NCBI GenBank assembly: GCA_947568835.1
Contig: OX387610.1
Coordinates: 3,916,501-3,980,500, forward strand
Length of the DNA stretch: 64,000 bases
Direction of reading: 5' to 3'
From: Protonemura montana
Lineage: Eukaryota > Arthropoda > Insecta > Plecoptera > Nemouridae
The position numbers were made by a program, and so were the translations under genes. Below the pieces are notes generated by a model. It saw only the letters and a program-made list of their open reading frames with translations. It had not been told where the DNA came from and did no database searches. Positions 10,106 through 21,500 of this stretch are shown in pieces (within the stretch, counting starts at the first letter, position 1; each line of letters starts with the position of its first letter).

Positions 10106-12281
10106 TTATTTCTCACTGGAAGATTGCGGACATTGGAACCAGAAAGGCACCACACTCTTTGGGTATCCATCCTCGACCTGCCAAACAACAATAAGATCAT
10201 TAAAAAGTTGCCGAAATATTGTGTCTGTTTGTATCTCCAAGACTTACCGGTCCACTGGGCAGCCTGTACTTAGTGTACTGAGTCCCCTTGAAGAAGTACA
10301 TATGGTTTAGCTCGAAAGGGAAAATGCCCACAGCCTCGTTCTGGATGGCCAGCTCGCTGATACGCTTCTCATCTTCGGAGCCTGCCAAATTTAAAACACA
10401 CACAATTTTTCGGATGACATTAATAAAAATGAAAGTGAAGAACAAATAAATTTCCCTTGTACCCGTACCGTAACTTGTACCCGTAACTTTATCAAGGATT
10501 AAAGCAGTCCTGACAGTTTTCCGATAGCAAAATAACCAGAAATAATTAAAACAATGACCTAGTTCAGGTCCCCTGGATGCATCTCACTTAAATAATCAAG
10601 GTCAATAATTAAAAAACTAACGTAATTTTTAAATCGAGGATATGACACCAAATTAATTGACGTTTGACCAAGTGCATTGTTTGGAAAATTTGTGTTTTCT
10701 ATGATTTTCACGCCATCGAAGGGAAACAGAAGGCTTACTATGAATGGCTCCAGGAATCTCCTCCCCCCCCCCCCCCCCCCCCACCCACTCTCTCTCCCGC
10801 CAGCTCCAAATCCGCCTTAATTACATTTAATCCTAGTTTCGTAAGAATAAGAAAACATTAAAATGCACTTTTCTTATTTGGGTCCAGCGTCCGCCTGTAG
10901 GCGACTTTCACTCACTGGCGTCTTCATCGGAGGCAAAGAAAGGATCCTCGCTGACGACCTTGGGGTAGCCCGGCTCGAGCCTATGGTCTTTGAATGCCCA
11001 GGTTTGTTCATCCTTCACGAGATAGCTGATCGTGGAGTCGATGTCGTAGGCCGCTCCGTCGACCTTGACATCTTTGGGGAAGCCTGTCCAATAGGAGGCA
11101 ATCTTCTTGGGGTAGCCGTTGACGAGACTGAAGCCGTCGGTAAGGTTGCCTGTCAGTTTCCAAAAGCTATCACCTGCAAGGTCAAATATCAAACGTCAAA
11201 TTGCTATTGATGTTTTGATACATAAGTTGATTGCTGTGTTCTTTGTTCTTTTTGATTTTCTCTCTCGAACAGATTATTTCTGAAAATGTCATTCCAATCG
11301 GTCCAGCTGTATGGTTACAAAAGTTGGTAAAGAAAAGGCACAAATATACAAACAAAAAAGAAACTGGTTCGATTTTTTTCGGGTAGTAATTTTGTGTCTT
11401 TGCTTTGACCAAAGAATGGCAGGATCAACAGGTAAAGAACCACGACAAGAGCATACCTTTGAGCACTAGAAGTTGGTTTTCTGAGTCCGGCAGGATGGCA
11501 GTGAGCTGCCCGTTGCCGTCGTCGTCGCACAGCTCTTGGGCCTGTGGGAAATAGATAAAGGTGGAGACTTTGCCTTGACCTAGTCGTAACCTTGCCAAGG
11601 AACTGCGTGTTGAAAACACCGATTCTCATGAGATCACCGAAGTCAAACAACACCGCGCTGAGTCAGGTACTGGATGGGTGACCATCACACACATGACCAG
11701 TTCTGTTCGGGAGACAGGTTGGAGTGATGAAAGTTAGTAGTTAGTACAGCAACTTTATTCGCCTTGCTTATTAACCTCTCAAAAGCATGGATTTTTTAAG
11801 AAATGCTTTTGTTCGCGTCGTACCGTCCTTCGGAAGGGACGTTAAACCGGTGGTCCCCTTGGTGCTCATTGACAGGAGTCGGCTACGTGCCGGCACCGGA
11901 CCAGTGTCACATGGTCATTGACACATTGTAATCGTCGAGTTTAGCATCAATGAAGAATATTTAAGTGTAACGCACTTTTCTATGCAGGAAAACTGCGAAG
12001 AATAACGAAATTGAATTTCCCAATTGTTAAAGAAGCGATGATACCACCTTTTAGCAACTAGGTATCATGTTATGTCGATATTTTTTGCGAAATCAGATTT
12101 AAATTATCGCAGCATCTGACCGAACCAGTAAGTCGAATGCTTGGACACAGCAATAATAACGGCTATTAATAACAGTAATTATTATAATAATAATAACAGT
12201 TTATAAATCCAGCGATTGAGTACTTACAAGAGCTGACGCCAGGCAAACTGTCGGAAACAAAAACAACTGCGAAGACGACAT
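10106..12281 (-). CDS. Secreted single-domain hemopexin-like protein
   Basis: Complete five-exon gene of 200 residues. Exons in order of translation: 12281-12228, 11541-11457, 11173-10916, 10381-10248, 10177-10106 (TAA); all GT-AG with phases matching. Exon 1 encodes a signal peptide (MSSSQLFLFPTVCLASAL). The rest shows the hemopexin repeat signature: 'VLKGDSFWKL' then 'GYPKKIASYW', 'EPGYPKVVSE', 'YFFKGTQYTKYRL', 'GYPKSVVPFW'. A Cys near the start (ELCDDD) and one near the end (WFQCPQ) fit the disulfide that closes blade 1 to blade 4 of a four-bladed propeller. No protease, vitronectin or second hemopexin domain is attached, unlike matrix metalloproteinases or vertebrate hemopexin. Ligand and function are unknown. 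Intron 1 contains a 5S-SINE and intron 3 a 20-C homopolymer (10763-10782). Confidence 0.85.
11600..11915 (+). mobile_element. 5S-derived SINE, sense on + strand
   Basis: Starts with a 5S-like head ('gagatcaccgaagtcaaaca', then 'ggatgggtgaccatc'), followed by 'cttcggaagggacgttaaac' and the CG-rich 'gtgccggcaccgg' block. The 3' tail is missing. It lies in intron 1 of the hemopexin-like gene, antisense to it. Confidence 0.85.
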
Positions 12282-12343
12282 CTCTTTCTTAAGACAGACA
12301 CCAAGAGTGCGACCGCTCGTATACGGACTCAGATTACCACGGG

Positions 12344-12351
12344 TATTTATA
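12344..12351 (-). promoter_or_regulatory. TATA box candidate of the hemopexin-like gene
   Basis: TATAAATA on the minus strand, 63 nt upstream of the ATG at 12281. A start site about 30 nt downstream would leave a 5' UTR of roughly 30 nt. Confidence 0.5.
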
Positions 12352-12604
12352 TTCAAGTTCAAGAGATTGCAGACCTTGCTTTGATATTGCGCATGATAAT
12401 TTTATCTAAAATGGCTTGATAAATTAGCTGTTCTGCTAATTTAATATTGACCTTTGACTAGCAATGATTTCATCAATTTCGTAGCACTCGTTATGTAGAT
12501 GAAATACTTTGGAAAAAATATCAAGATATCAGATTCTTTGCTATCATTACTTTATAGGGACACGTAGCACCCGTCAAAAATGTTGCAATATTTGAAGTTT
12601 TGAA

Positions 12605-12950
12605 TCAGGCTGACTAGGCTTCACGCATGTAATTTAAGCTGCGTTTAAAAATGAGCGTAGCGCTATTTTGAGATGATATTATGTGAACTGATCCACTGTA
12701 TAGATCGAAGCCGAACAGCTAAAATTCACTAAATTAAAACAGAACTTTGTGAATAAAAAGATAAAAAAACACATACTGACTCAAAAACTTTGCTATCTAC
12801 TTTATTTTGATGTATTTTACGTCTTTGCAAAGTTTGGTGCAAAGTCTTTGTACACTTTGAGCGGTACAACTCTGAAACATTTGATTGACTCAACATTTTC
12901 GTACATTTTCTCTAGGCCACTAGAGCTCTACGTCGAGATTACTGCTCGGT
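12605..12950 (+). repeat. ~300-bp dispersed repeat, copy 1
   Basis: Shares long near-identical runs such as 'tttacgtctttgcaaagttt' and 'ggtgcaaagtctttg' with 17637-17945 in the same orientation. A diverged inverse piece is seen near 5520-5640. No coding capacity recognised. Confidence 0.85.
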
Positions 12951-13039
12951 GCTATAAATCAAAGAAATTGTCCGGTGGGTGGCGTAGGGAAAACGTAGAT
13001 TAGTTTTTCCTCGCATGCTTTGATGTCACAGGTACTTCA

Positions 13040-13240
13040 AGAACTGGAGCGAGTTAAGCAACACTGGACTGGATCAGGTATTGGATGGGTTACCACCGAA
13101 CGGTTTGGCGTGTTGGAAACGGCGGTCCACTTGAGATCACCGAAGCTAAACCCACACCTTAGAGAAAATAATACCACACTGTGCTGGGTTAGGTTTTGGA
13201 TGGATGCCCACCGAACGGTTCGGCGTATGTTTTGGCGAAT
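13040..13240 (+). mobile_element. Tandem 5S-like SINE heads, degraded
   Basis: Two successive 5S-like heads: 'gttaagcaacactggact...ggatgggttacc', then 'gatcaccgaagctaaaccc...ggatggatgccc'. No 3' SINE body follows. Confidence 0.75.
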
Positions 13241-14518
13241 GGTCTGGTATGTACACCCCTGTTCTTACCTGCGATGGAAACTTACCCAGTGTTTCTTGAT
13301 TTTCTTCTAAAAATTACCCGAGTTCCTGGAACCCAACGCCTTTTGCAGACACGACATCAGCGCACACCTGTACGATGGGTGGCCTACCCATCAGGAATCA
13401 CAAATAAATATCACCGCTAGAAATAATTTATTTACATCTATTTTTATTTACTTCCCGCGAAAGGTTTATCCGCCTTATGTTTTTCAAAAAGTGGCGATTG
13501 GCATTCACTTTTAGGGACATGTTGCATCACGTGTCTGATATTAAATCGATCAACACATCCAGTGCTGCTATGCTCCTGTAATTGTCATTGCTTTGAAGCC
13601 CTCTTCTGCTATTTAAGTGTCTGTTATTACCCGCCCTATTTCAAGTCATCTAGGTGACTAGCTAGAAATCTCTCTTCTCTTATGGGAAGCTGGGACAGGT
13701 CCGCGATCGAGCCCCGGCCGTTCCGGTTTTTGTTTTTCCGAAAGTTGTGCTCGGAACAAAGCTGAAAAATGAACGAGCCAGTGAGTGATCAAGTGCCAAA
13801 ATGTTCCTCGTAGCTGGCGGCAGAGGTCGAATATGAATTACGAGTGGTCGTGCGGGTAAGAGTCACACTTTTGTCCATTGATCAAGTACATTTGATATCC
13901 AACAGAGTGCGCTGGGGGTCTGAGTGCGTCTTAACTCGATTGCGTGTTCGTCCAAATCAGACAAATAAGAGAGCCTGGAGACACATTGATCGGGCAGGAG
14001 AGTTCGTCCAGGCGTTCCTCCAGTCGGGCTCTATCGGCTGGCATTTTCTTGTCAGACCGTGTCAAATGGTGCTGGCCCATATTTTGTAGTGGCCGAGTGT
14101 CCTTGCTCTGCTTGGTGCAGGGACTGGGTCCATCTCTAACTTGCTACGCGAACAAATAATAGTGGGTTGACATATCGTATAAAACCTGAAAGATGTTATG
14201 GTTTTAATACAATTTTTTTTTTTTATCTTAAAAGATGGTTGGTTTGCCAAAGTGCAAACGGTAACACAATCTCGCGCCGTACTACATAGACGGTGACCGC
14301 TTTGACCGGTTTTTTCAAACATGAAATTCTAGTATGTTTAAATATCATCACAAGCAAAGACCGTCTGCGTGGCACAATAGTAATGTCTTCGGTGCCGCCA
14401 GGTTTCATCGTAACCTGGTTCGTATCGGCTCGACGGCAGCAGACTTTTACTCTTTTACTCTTACATCCGACATCCACTCGTCAGGAGACTTAAATACAAG
14501 AAAAATGTCGACGACAAT

Positions 14519-14626
14519 AGATGGCCGCGTGGTCGTGCGGTTAAACGGTACGATGCAGATAGATACTCTTAAACTCGTGACAAGGATGATAGACCGGGTT
14601 CGAATCCCGACCGCTCCACAGTTGCA
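14519..14626 (+). mobile_element. tRNA-like SINE head
   Basis: Box A-like 'tggtcgtgcggttaa' and a perfect box B 'ggttcgaatcc' about 70 nt apart. The flanks do not form an acceptor stem, so this is a tRNA-derived element and not a tRNA gene. A box A fragment of the same type is at about 13840. Confidence 0.55.
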
Positions 14627-14947
14627 ATGAGACTTTAGCCCATTTTTTTTTTGGGCGAATGATAAAGACAGTAGCAAAATTGCTGGGCGCTCCTGGCGCT
14701 CCGCGCCAGTCGCCCCCCGCAATTTTGCGGGCCGTTCCCACGACCCCAAACCCCACCTATACCCCGTGCGCAGCTCCTACGTCTAGCATCAAGAGTATAG
14801 GAACGGTTGTGAGTGTTAAGCATCATCAGCGCTACCTGTTGGCAGAATATTTTACTACACTCTGGACTTAAAAAACATTTGGTATTTTATCCAACTTCAT
14901 CAAGTTCGATGATTAGATACCAGAGTGACTTGAGCTCAGAGCTGCCA

Positions 14948-15025
14948 AAAAGCCGCCAGGCCGGGCTTCGAACGCACTACCTTCAGCACACAACGTCAGC
15001 ACGCTAACCACAGAACCACGCTGGA
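14948..15025 (-). mobile_element. tRNA-like element
   Basis: On the minus strand: box A-like 'tgtggttagcg' and box B 'gttcgaagccc'. No convincing cloverleaf acceptor stem; probably a SINE head or tRNA pseudogene. Confidence 0.5.
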
Positions 15026-15894
15026 CATACGTTATCATTTGATAATAAAGCAACTAAAATGCCAACGATCTGAATTAGCTACTATAGATGTTTTGTCACA
15101 ATTCATATCTTTAAAAACTGTCATTTCAATGTCACTCTTGTAGTTAACTTGTCTGATTGAGTGCAGATTTGAGTGCAGCAGGGAAAGCGTTCAAATCACA
15201 CCTGCGATATACTTTACTGTATACTTTAAAGGGTTTGTACTAACTTCGCATACATTTGTATTCATTTTATATTTTACACGCGAATAGGTCACAAATTAGA
15301 AACTATCACATTACATCATGTAAATGTTTAACAGTTCATACAGTTAGAAGAAAACATAGAAGTAATTGCAGAAAAATCGAACAGTCATGACAGTTAGCCA
15401 ACGTACATGCCTGGCATGTACAGGTAATACAACACGGACATAACCCAATCACTAATTTATATAGCGAAGCTATATAGTACTAAGGGTAAATAGAGAGAGA
15501 AGGCTTCGCTCCTACACAGTGTTTAAATACCAGACCTGACCCCAACACCAAGCAGTGATAGGGCACTCGGCCACTCCAAAAAATGTGGGCTTTCACCAGT
15601 TGCCACGATCTAACGCGAAAATGCAAGCCTTAGGGCGCGACTGGAGGGACGCCAGTCGAACCCCGTTGCTTCGTGCACGTCCCCTGGTCAACCATACCAA
15701 ACAAGTATCACCGAACCAGCAGTCGAGTTAAGTCTCATTGTGATCCCGAACGAAATCTATTGGATATCAAATGTACTTGATCAATTACAATGTCGATAAA
15801 TCACGGATATCGCCATCGGTCGGTAATTTGTTTACCTGTTGCAAGTAGTATAAGTACTTGTAATGTATATGCGTTTAACATCTCCGTCCACCTC

Positions 15895-15970
15895 AGCCCG
15901 CTCTCGTAGTCGAATGGTATCATTCGCCGGATAACGAGTAGCAGAGGCCGGGTTCGATCCTCGTCCACGC
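15895..15970 (+). mobile_element. tRNA-like element
   Basis: Box A 'tagtcgaatgg' and box B 'ggttcgatcct' with normal tRNA spacing and a plausible T arm. The 7-bp acceptor stem does not pair, so I call it a pseudogene or SINE head. Confidence 0.5.
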
Positions 15971-17211
15971 TAAGTTTTTTATTTATCTCAGAAGATATTA
16001 TTTTAATTTTAAAATCACGATTGACCGTTACGGTGTGATACATATCAAGGGTATAAACCACTAATCAACTAACATACATTTGAACTAATTTACACATTAT
16101 TTCTATTCAGAAACTTGTTAACAGAATCAAAACAATTTTTCATCAGGTAGACTTTTAGCTTGGTCGAGAATTCTTCGTCTGATTTGTTTACATTTCAAGT
16201 CATATGGTTAAACAATTAACAGTTAAACAATTTAAACAATTTAAACAATTAACAATTTATCATATTATCATATTATCATTTTAACAATTCTGTTAAACAA
16301 TTTAATTCCATAGGAAATGGGTCCTGTGTTTGAAACACCAGTCTTTATTTCATCAGTCTTCATTACTAATTAGTTTAAGATGATATTCGTGTTCTCTTGT
16401 ATTGCATCTTTCTTTGTCCATAATCACCGGGCTTACATTCGAAGATTAAAAGGATGTGGACTCGTCAAAAATAAAAATACATTATGATTACAAATAAATT
16501 GCAAAAAACAAAGACAATACTAAAATACCGAGATAGGCATGTGAAATACTAAAGTAACAACAGTCAGGGGTGTCATCCACACCTTTGACAGTGCTTACAG
16601 CATACATAATAGCTCAGTAAATGTAGAGGCAAGGCAGTGGTAAAATTGTATATGGTTTTGTGGAGTTCTTAATGGACACACCAGGATCAGTGGGATTGGA
16701 GCTGGCATTCGCCAAATATTTTATTGCTCGTTTTTGTAATCGGAACAATTTTATGACCACGGATGATTGACCCCATAATACTAAACCATTCAATAAACTA
16801 TCATGAACATAAGAGAAATGAACTAGTTTAGCAGTAATGAAATTTCATATCTTAAGCACTCTTTTAATTAAATAACAGCATTTTCTGTGCGACTCTTAGA
16901 TATTATATGTTTATCCCGTTTTACTCTGCTATCTATAATAACACCAAGGAATTTGGTTTCATCGAGTACATTAATTATTTTCCAATTGTGGTGACGAGAC
17001 TTTATCACTCAGTTTACTATTCTTCTATTTAAAGTTTATAATCACTGTCTTTTCGACATTAATAATGAGATTATTTTCAGATTTAGGATTTAAATTCCAC
17101 TCAGCGATTGGTAATTTCTAACAAAATACATCGTGCACGCTGCTATCGCAAGCAACCGGCCCAAGATGATGGAAGCCTTTTATGGCTTCGCGAACGTTAT
17201 TTGATTGATTG

Positions 17212-17636
17212 ATTTGGGGTGTTTAGCGACGCACTGTTTTGACAACGGGTCCTGTAGCACTGGTCTAATGGCGTCGGTGAATGAGTGGATGGTGGTGAGA
17301 ATGATGATGAACCTAACCTAGCCAAGAAGAAGGTAGGGGAAACCCGGTGCCGGCACGTAGGCTACTCCTGTCGAAGAGCACCAAGTGGATCACCAGCTTA
17401 ATGTCCTTTCCGAATGACGGTACAACACGAACAACAGGATTCCTCCACAAATCCATGCTGTCGAGAGGATGATAAGCAAGGCGAATGAAGTTGCTGTATT
17501 AACTTTCATCCCTCCAACCTCTCTCCCGAACTGAACAGGTCATGTGAATGATGGTCACCCATCCAATACCTGACTCGGCGCAGTGTTGCTTAACTTCGGT
17601 GGGCTCACGAGAACCGGTGTTTCCGACAAGCCAAAT
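17212..17636 (-). mobile_element. Full-length 5S-derived SINE, single head
   Basis: The cleanest complete copy, about 425 bp. Read on the minus strand it starts with the 5S-like head (box C as 'ggatgggtgaccatcattc'). It continues through the 'gacagcatggatttgtggag' and 'gtgccggcaccgg' blocks and ends 'gtcgctaaacacccc'. It abuts copy 2 of the ~300-bp repeat at 17637. Confidence 0.9.
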
Positions 17637-17945
17637 CATGCATTTGAGTTGCGTTGTAAAATGAGCGAAGCGATATTTTGGAATGGTAAAATGTGAACCC
17701 AATCCATTGCATGGATCAAAGAAAAACAGACAAAATTCACAAAATTCAGATGGAACTTTGTGAATTAAAAGACAAAGAAAACTCATACTAGCTTAAAAAC
17801 TTTATATCTACTTTATTTTTATGTATTTTACGTCTTTGCAAAGTTTGGTGCAAAGTCTTTGAATACTTTTGGCGGTATAAGTCTCTAAGGTATAAGTCTA
17901 AAACGTTTGTTCACAATGTGAACATTTTCGCAAATTTTGAATAGT
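17637..17945 (+). repeat. ~300-bp dispersed repeat, copy 2
   Basis: Second copy of the repeat at 12605-12950, same orientation, directly adjoining the head of the 5S-SINE at 17636. Confidence 0.85.
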
Positions 17946-18509
17946 TTCGAAACTGTGCCACCGATTTTGCTGAAAAACGCATGAGGACTAAGTTAAAAAC
18001 ACAAAAATTTCGTTAAAATCAGGGTATGTGTTTGGCCACTACAGCGCATCAATAACAAAAACACAGATAATTGATTTTTTTTTTTTGTAATTACAATTGA
18101 AGATTTCTCTCCACGCTGGTTTTGAGGAATTCATCCATATACATTTTCTTTTTATAAAGTAATTAGGTAATAATTATTTCTTACTAATTGTAATAGTGAA
18201 TTAGTAATAAAGTAAAGTAATTTGGTGCGACATTTTTGCCGCGGTGTACCTTTGCATTGTTATGATCTCAACAGGATCAAGCTTCACACCGGTGCATTGC
18301 GACTTGATTGCGACCAATTTCTTTGCGGCCAAGTGGTGCGGTTCGTGCTGATTCGTCAAATGACGTTTCGCGACTGCGAGTGACCGTGCTACACACTTGA
18401 TACCGTTCTATCCAGTAAGGAGAGAGTGTGCACATTGGACTGGGCGAGCGAATTGGAATTATCACACATTAGTTCTGTTTCAAAATTTCGTTCTTAAAAA
18501 TCTAGCATT

Positions 18510-21500
18510 ATGTCTATTAGTGAGAGCTCCGAAAACACGTGTGTTGTGTGTTTCAAGAACGTTTTGATATTCTCAATTGGCGAGTGTGATCACCCAGTTT
18601 GCTATGAATGTTCTACGAGAATGCGAGTGCTGTGTCGTCAAAATGAATGTCCCATATGTAGACATGACCTACCCAAGGTAATTGTAGATAACCTATCAGC
18701 GGATAATGATTTGAACTGTTTATTAAAAATAAAATAGCATATTTAGCTTCCACTCTATCAATTTACAGGTTATATTCAAGAATGAAGTCGCGCTGTATCG
18801 AACAATCAATTGCGGAAACTACTTGATGGACAAAAAGTTCAAGATATGCTTCGCTAACAATGAAATCCAAGCAGCGTATAACAAGTTGCTGGAGCATACA
18901 TGTGCTCGTTGCCCAAATCGTCCAGCCTTCCGAACGTTCCAGAATCTTAAGGACCACATGAGGAAAGAGCATGAGCTTCAATACTGCGAACTTTGTGTTG
19001 ATAACCTCATGGTAAGTTTATATCAATAACCTCTTACGAAATCATGATCCTTAAACAACTTATTCACTAATCTGGTTGTGATGTAGATCTTCAGTGGTGA
19101 GCGAAGATCGTACACAAGACAAGAGTTGGGACAACATCGACGGAAAGGTGACACCGATGACAGATCACACCGTGGACATCCATTGTGCGAGTTCTGTGAT
19201 CAACGATACATGGACAATGACGAACTGTATCGACATTTGCGCCGGGACCATCTCTTTTGTCACTTTTGCGATGCAGATGGTTTCCATCATTACTACCCGT
19301 GAGTTGTAAAGCAATTTTTTAACATCTGCTGAATATCAGTTAGTCACTGAACCAAGTTAATTTCTTTCCTTTCAAGCATTGGTGAATGAGATTTTCTAAT
19401 ATGCTCATTGCAAATCTTCTGTTAATGTTTCCAGGTCGTATGATGCTCTGCGCCACCATTTTCGAAGTGAGCACTTTCTCTGCGAAGAAGGAGAATGCAT
19501 CGATGAAAAGTTCACACCTGTCTTCCGCTCAGAAATAGACTTGAAGGGTATGTAAATGCATAGCAACTACCAGGTGTCTACTTTATCTAACCTTAACCCT
19601 AGGTATGAAAAAAATATATATACATATATATTTACAACTGGGTTTTTGAATGCTAATGAAATGCTCAGTAAAAAAGTACGTAAAACATTGAAAATTTGCT
19701 GTTTTTACATTAAAAAAACCAGGTGTCAATACATATATATGTGTGTGTATAAGTGTTTTTTTTTTTTTAATGCTGTGCTATTGTATTAAATATTTTAACT
19801 ACAGGGTAGCAATTTAATTTTTGACTAGGCATTAGAAAAAAATCATGGGTGATTGACGATTGTATTATTATAAACCTTGCCAAAATTGGTACCCAATTAG
19901 GTTCGAGTCCTCGTTTGGGCACACATTTTTGAAAGCTTTTTAGTGTTCCTAAAAATGGTAATAATATTGTCGTCTCTTTGATCATGAGAATATAAGAACG
20001 AAGATACAAGTATGGTATAATACTTTGAGCATTGCAAGCATTTTCAATTTAATTCAGATTTCACATCATGGGTGATATTTTTATAAGCATTATTTCAATT
20101 AGTTCATGACCTGGTTAAAAGCCGGTCTTGAGAACACAATTGATTGAAGGTGGAATCTGCGTGCTCAGATAGCTCAGGTAATAGAGCACGTAACCGGCAA
20201 TCGGGAATCCCGGGGTTTATATCCCAGTTCGGTCGTACATGTTTCCAGTGTAGCTCCGTTTTCAATAACAATCACGAGTACCGTGTTATCGTTTCCAGCA
20301 CATCGTGCGAGTGTACACGGACGTGCGCTGGGCAAGGCAGGCACGAAGCAGGCGCGGACACTGGAGCTGGAGTTCACGTTGAAGCCGAGGCCGGAGGCGG
20401 CACGGCGTGGTACAACGCGTGGGCAAGCCGCGGCTCGCACTGACGACGATGCTCACGGAGCCGTGAGTCAAAGCAAATATTTTCCAAGATCACCTCACTC
20501 CAATCTAGTATTATATTTATTTTACTTATGTAGTAAAAACATCTTACAAGCGTACAATAAGTACAGTGGTGAGGAACAAGTTTAGTAATTACTTAAGTCT
20601 AGTATGCTCCTGAGTCCTGAACAATTTTGTGCCTATGCTAGCTGCATTTTCTCCAAGCCAGGGAACACCCCCTAACCCCCTAATGGTGCAGCCAGGAAGG
20701 GGTTTCTTCCAACTTCCTTTTGGTAATTCAGTCAATTGTTGAAGAAAATCCACGACAGACTTAAAGCAAATCAAATTTTTATCGATATTTAGCTAAAGTT
20801 GATGGGCTTTTGTGATCCTTGCTAGTGCTTGTCGAGTTCAGGCCGGCAGGACTTATTTCAACGACATTTTACATATATTAGTCGGATAGCTTTTTCCTTT
20901 ATAAGATATTAGATTTTTTGCAAAATGTTCAAACTCAAGACACTCAACAAAACACTAAACAAAACTTAATCAAATTTTGAAAAAAAAGGTTGATTGCACT
21001 GAGATGTTTAATGCCTAAAAATTACATACCCGTAATCACATTCACGAGTTATTTTGATTTTTGAAATGTTTTTTTTTGGATTTTTAGCAATTTTTAACGC
21101 CTTATTCAACCAATTTATCGCTCTTTAAATCTCGTCCTTCAACATGATGTAGAGTGATGAAGGTAATGCGTGGGAGAGGTTTAAGCACGAAGAGCGTAAA
21201 TGCCTATCCTGCAAACCTCTAAATCAATGCCAACTCACACAGGTGGGAGGTCGGTGTCCTGCTCCTGAGGATGCTGGGGGTGGGGGAGAGATGGGGGTGT
21301 ACCAGCACGTAGCCCCGCCACCCAACATGTCCGAGTTCCCGTCTCTGGGGGGCGGGGCGCCGGCCCCACGCAACGCTCGAAACAACGCAGTCACCATCCG
21401 CACACACGGACCGCCGGGCGCAGTGAGTGGATATAACATAGGATCCAGTCAGCTGATCTCAAATAATCTGGATAGAGCATAGGATCCAGCCAGCTGATCT

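Larger units (their letters stand above)
12352..18509. other. Repeat-rich intergenic region between divergent genes
   Basis: No supported exon. It contains two copies of a ~300-bp repeat (12605-12950, 17637-17945), 5S-like heads, one full-length 5S-SINE and three tRNA-like elements (listed separately). There is also an AT-rich simple-repeat tract near 16205-16285 (variants of 'aaacaattt' and 'atattatc'). The ZNF598 promoter must lie at its right end, but I see no clear core element. Confidence 0.6.

Noticed and set aside
14519..14626. Functional tRNA with long variable arm
   Set aside because: The sequence 3' of the T arm (ccgctcc) has no complementary 5' strand; spacing between boxes fits a SINE better.
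15895..15970. Functional tRNA gene
   Set aside because: Box A and B and the T arm are present, but the acceptor stem does not pair and no CCA-side discriminator context fits.
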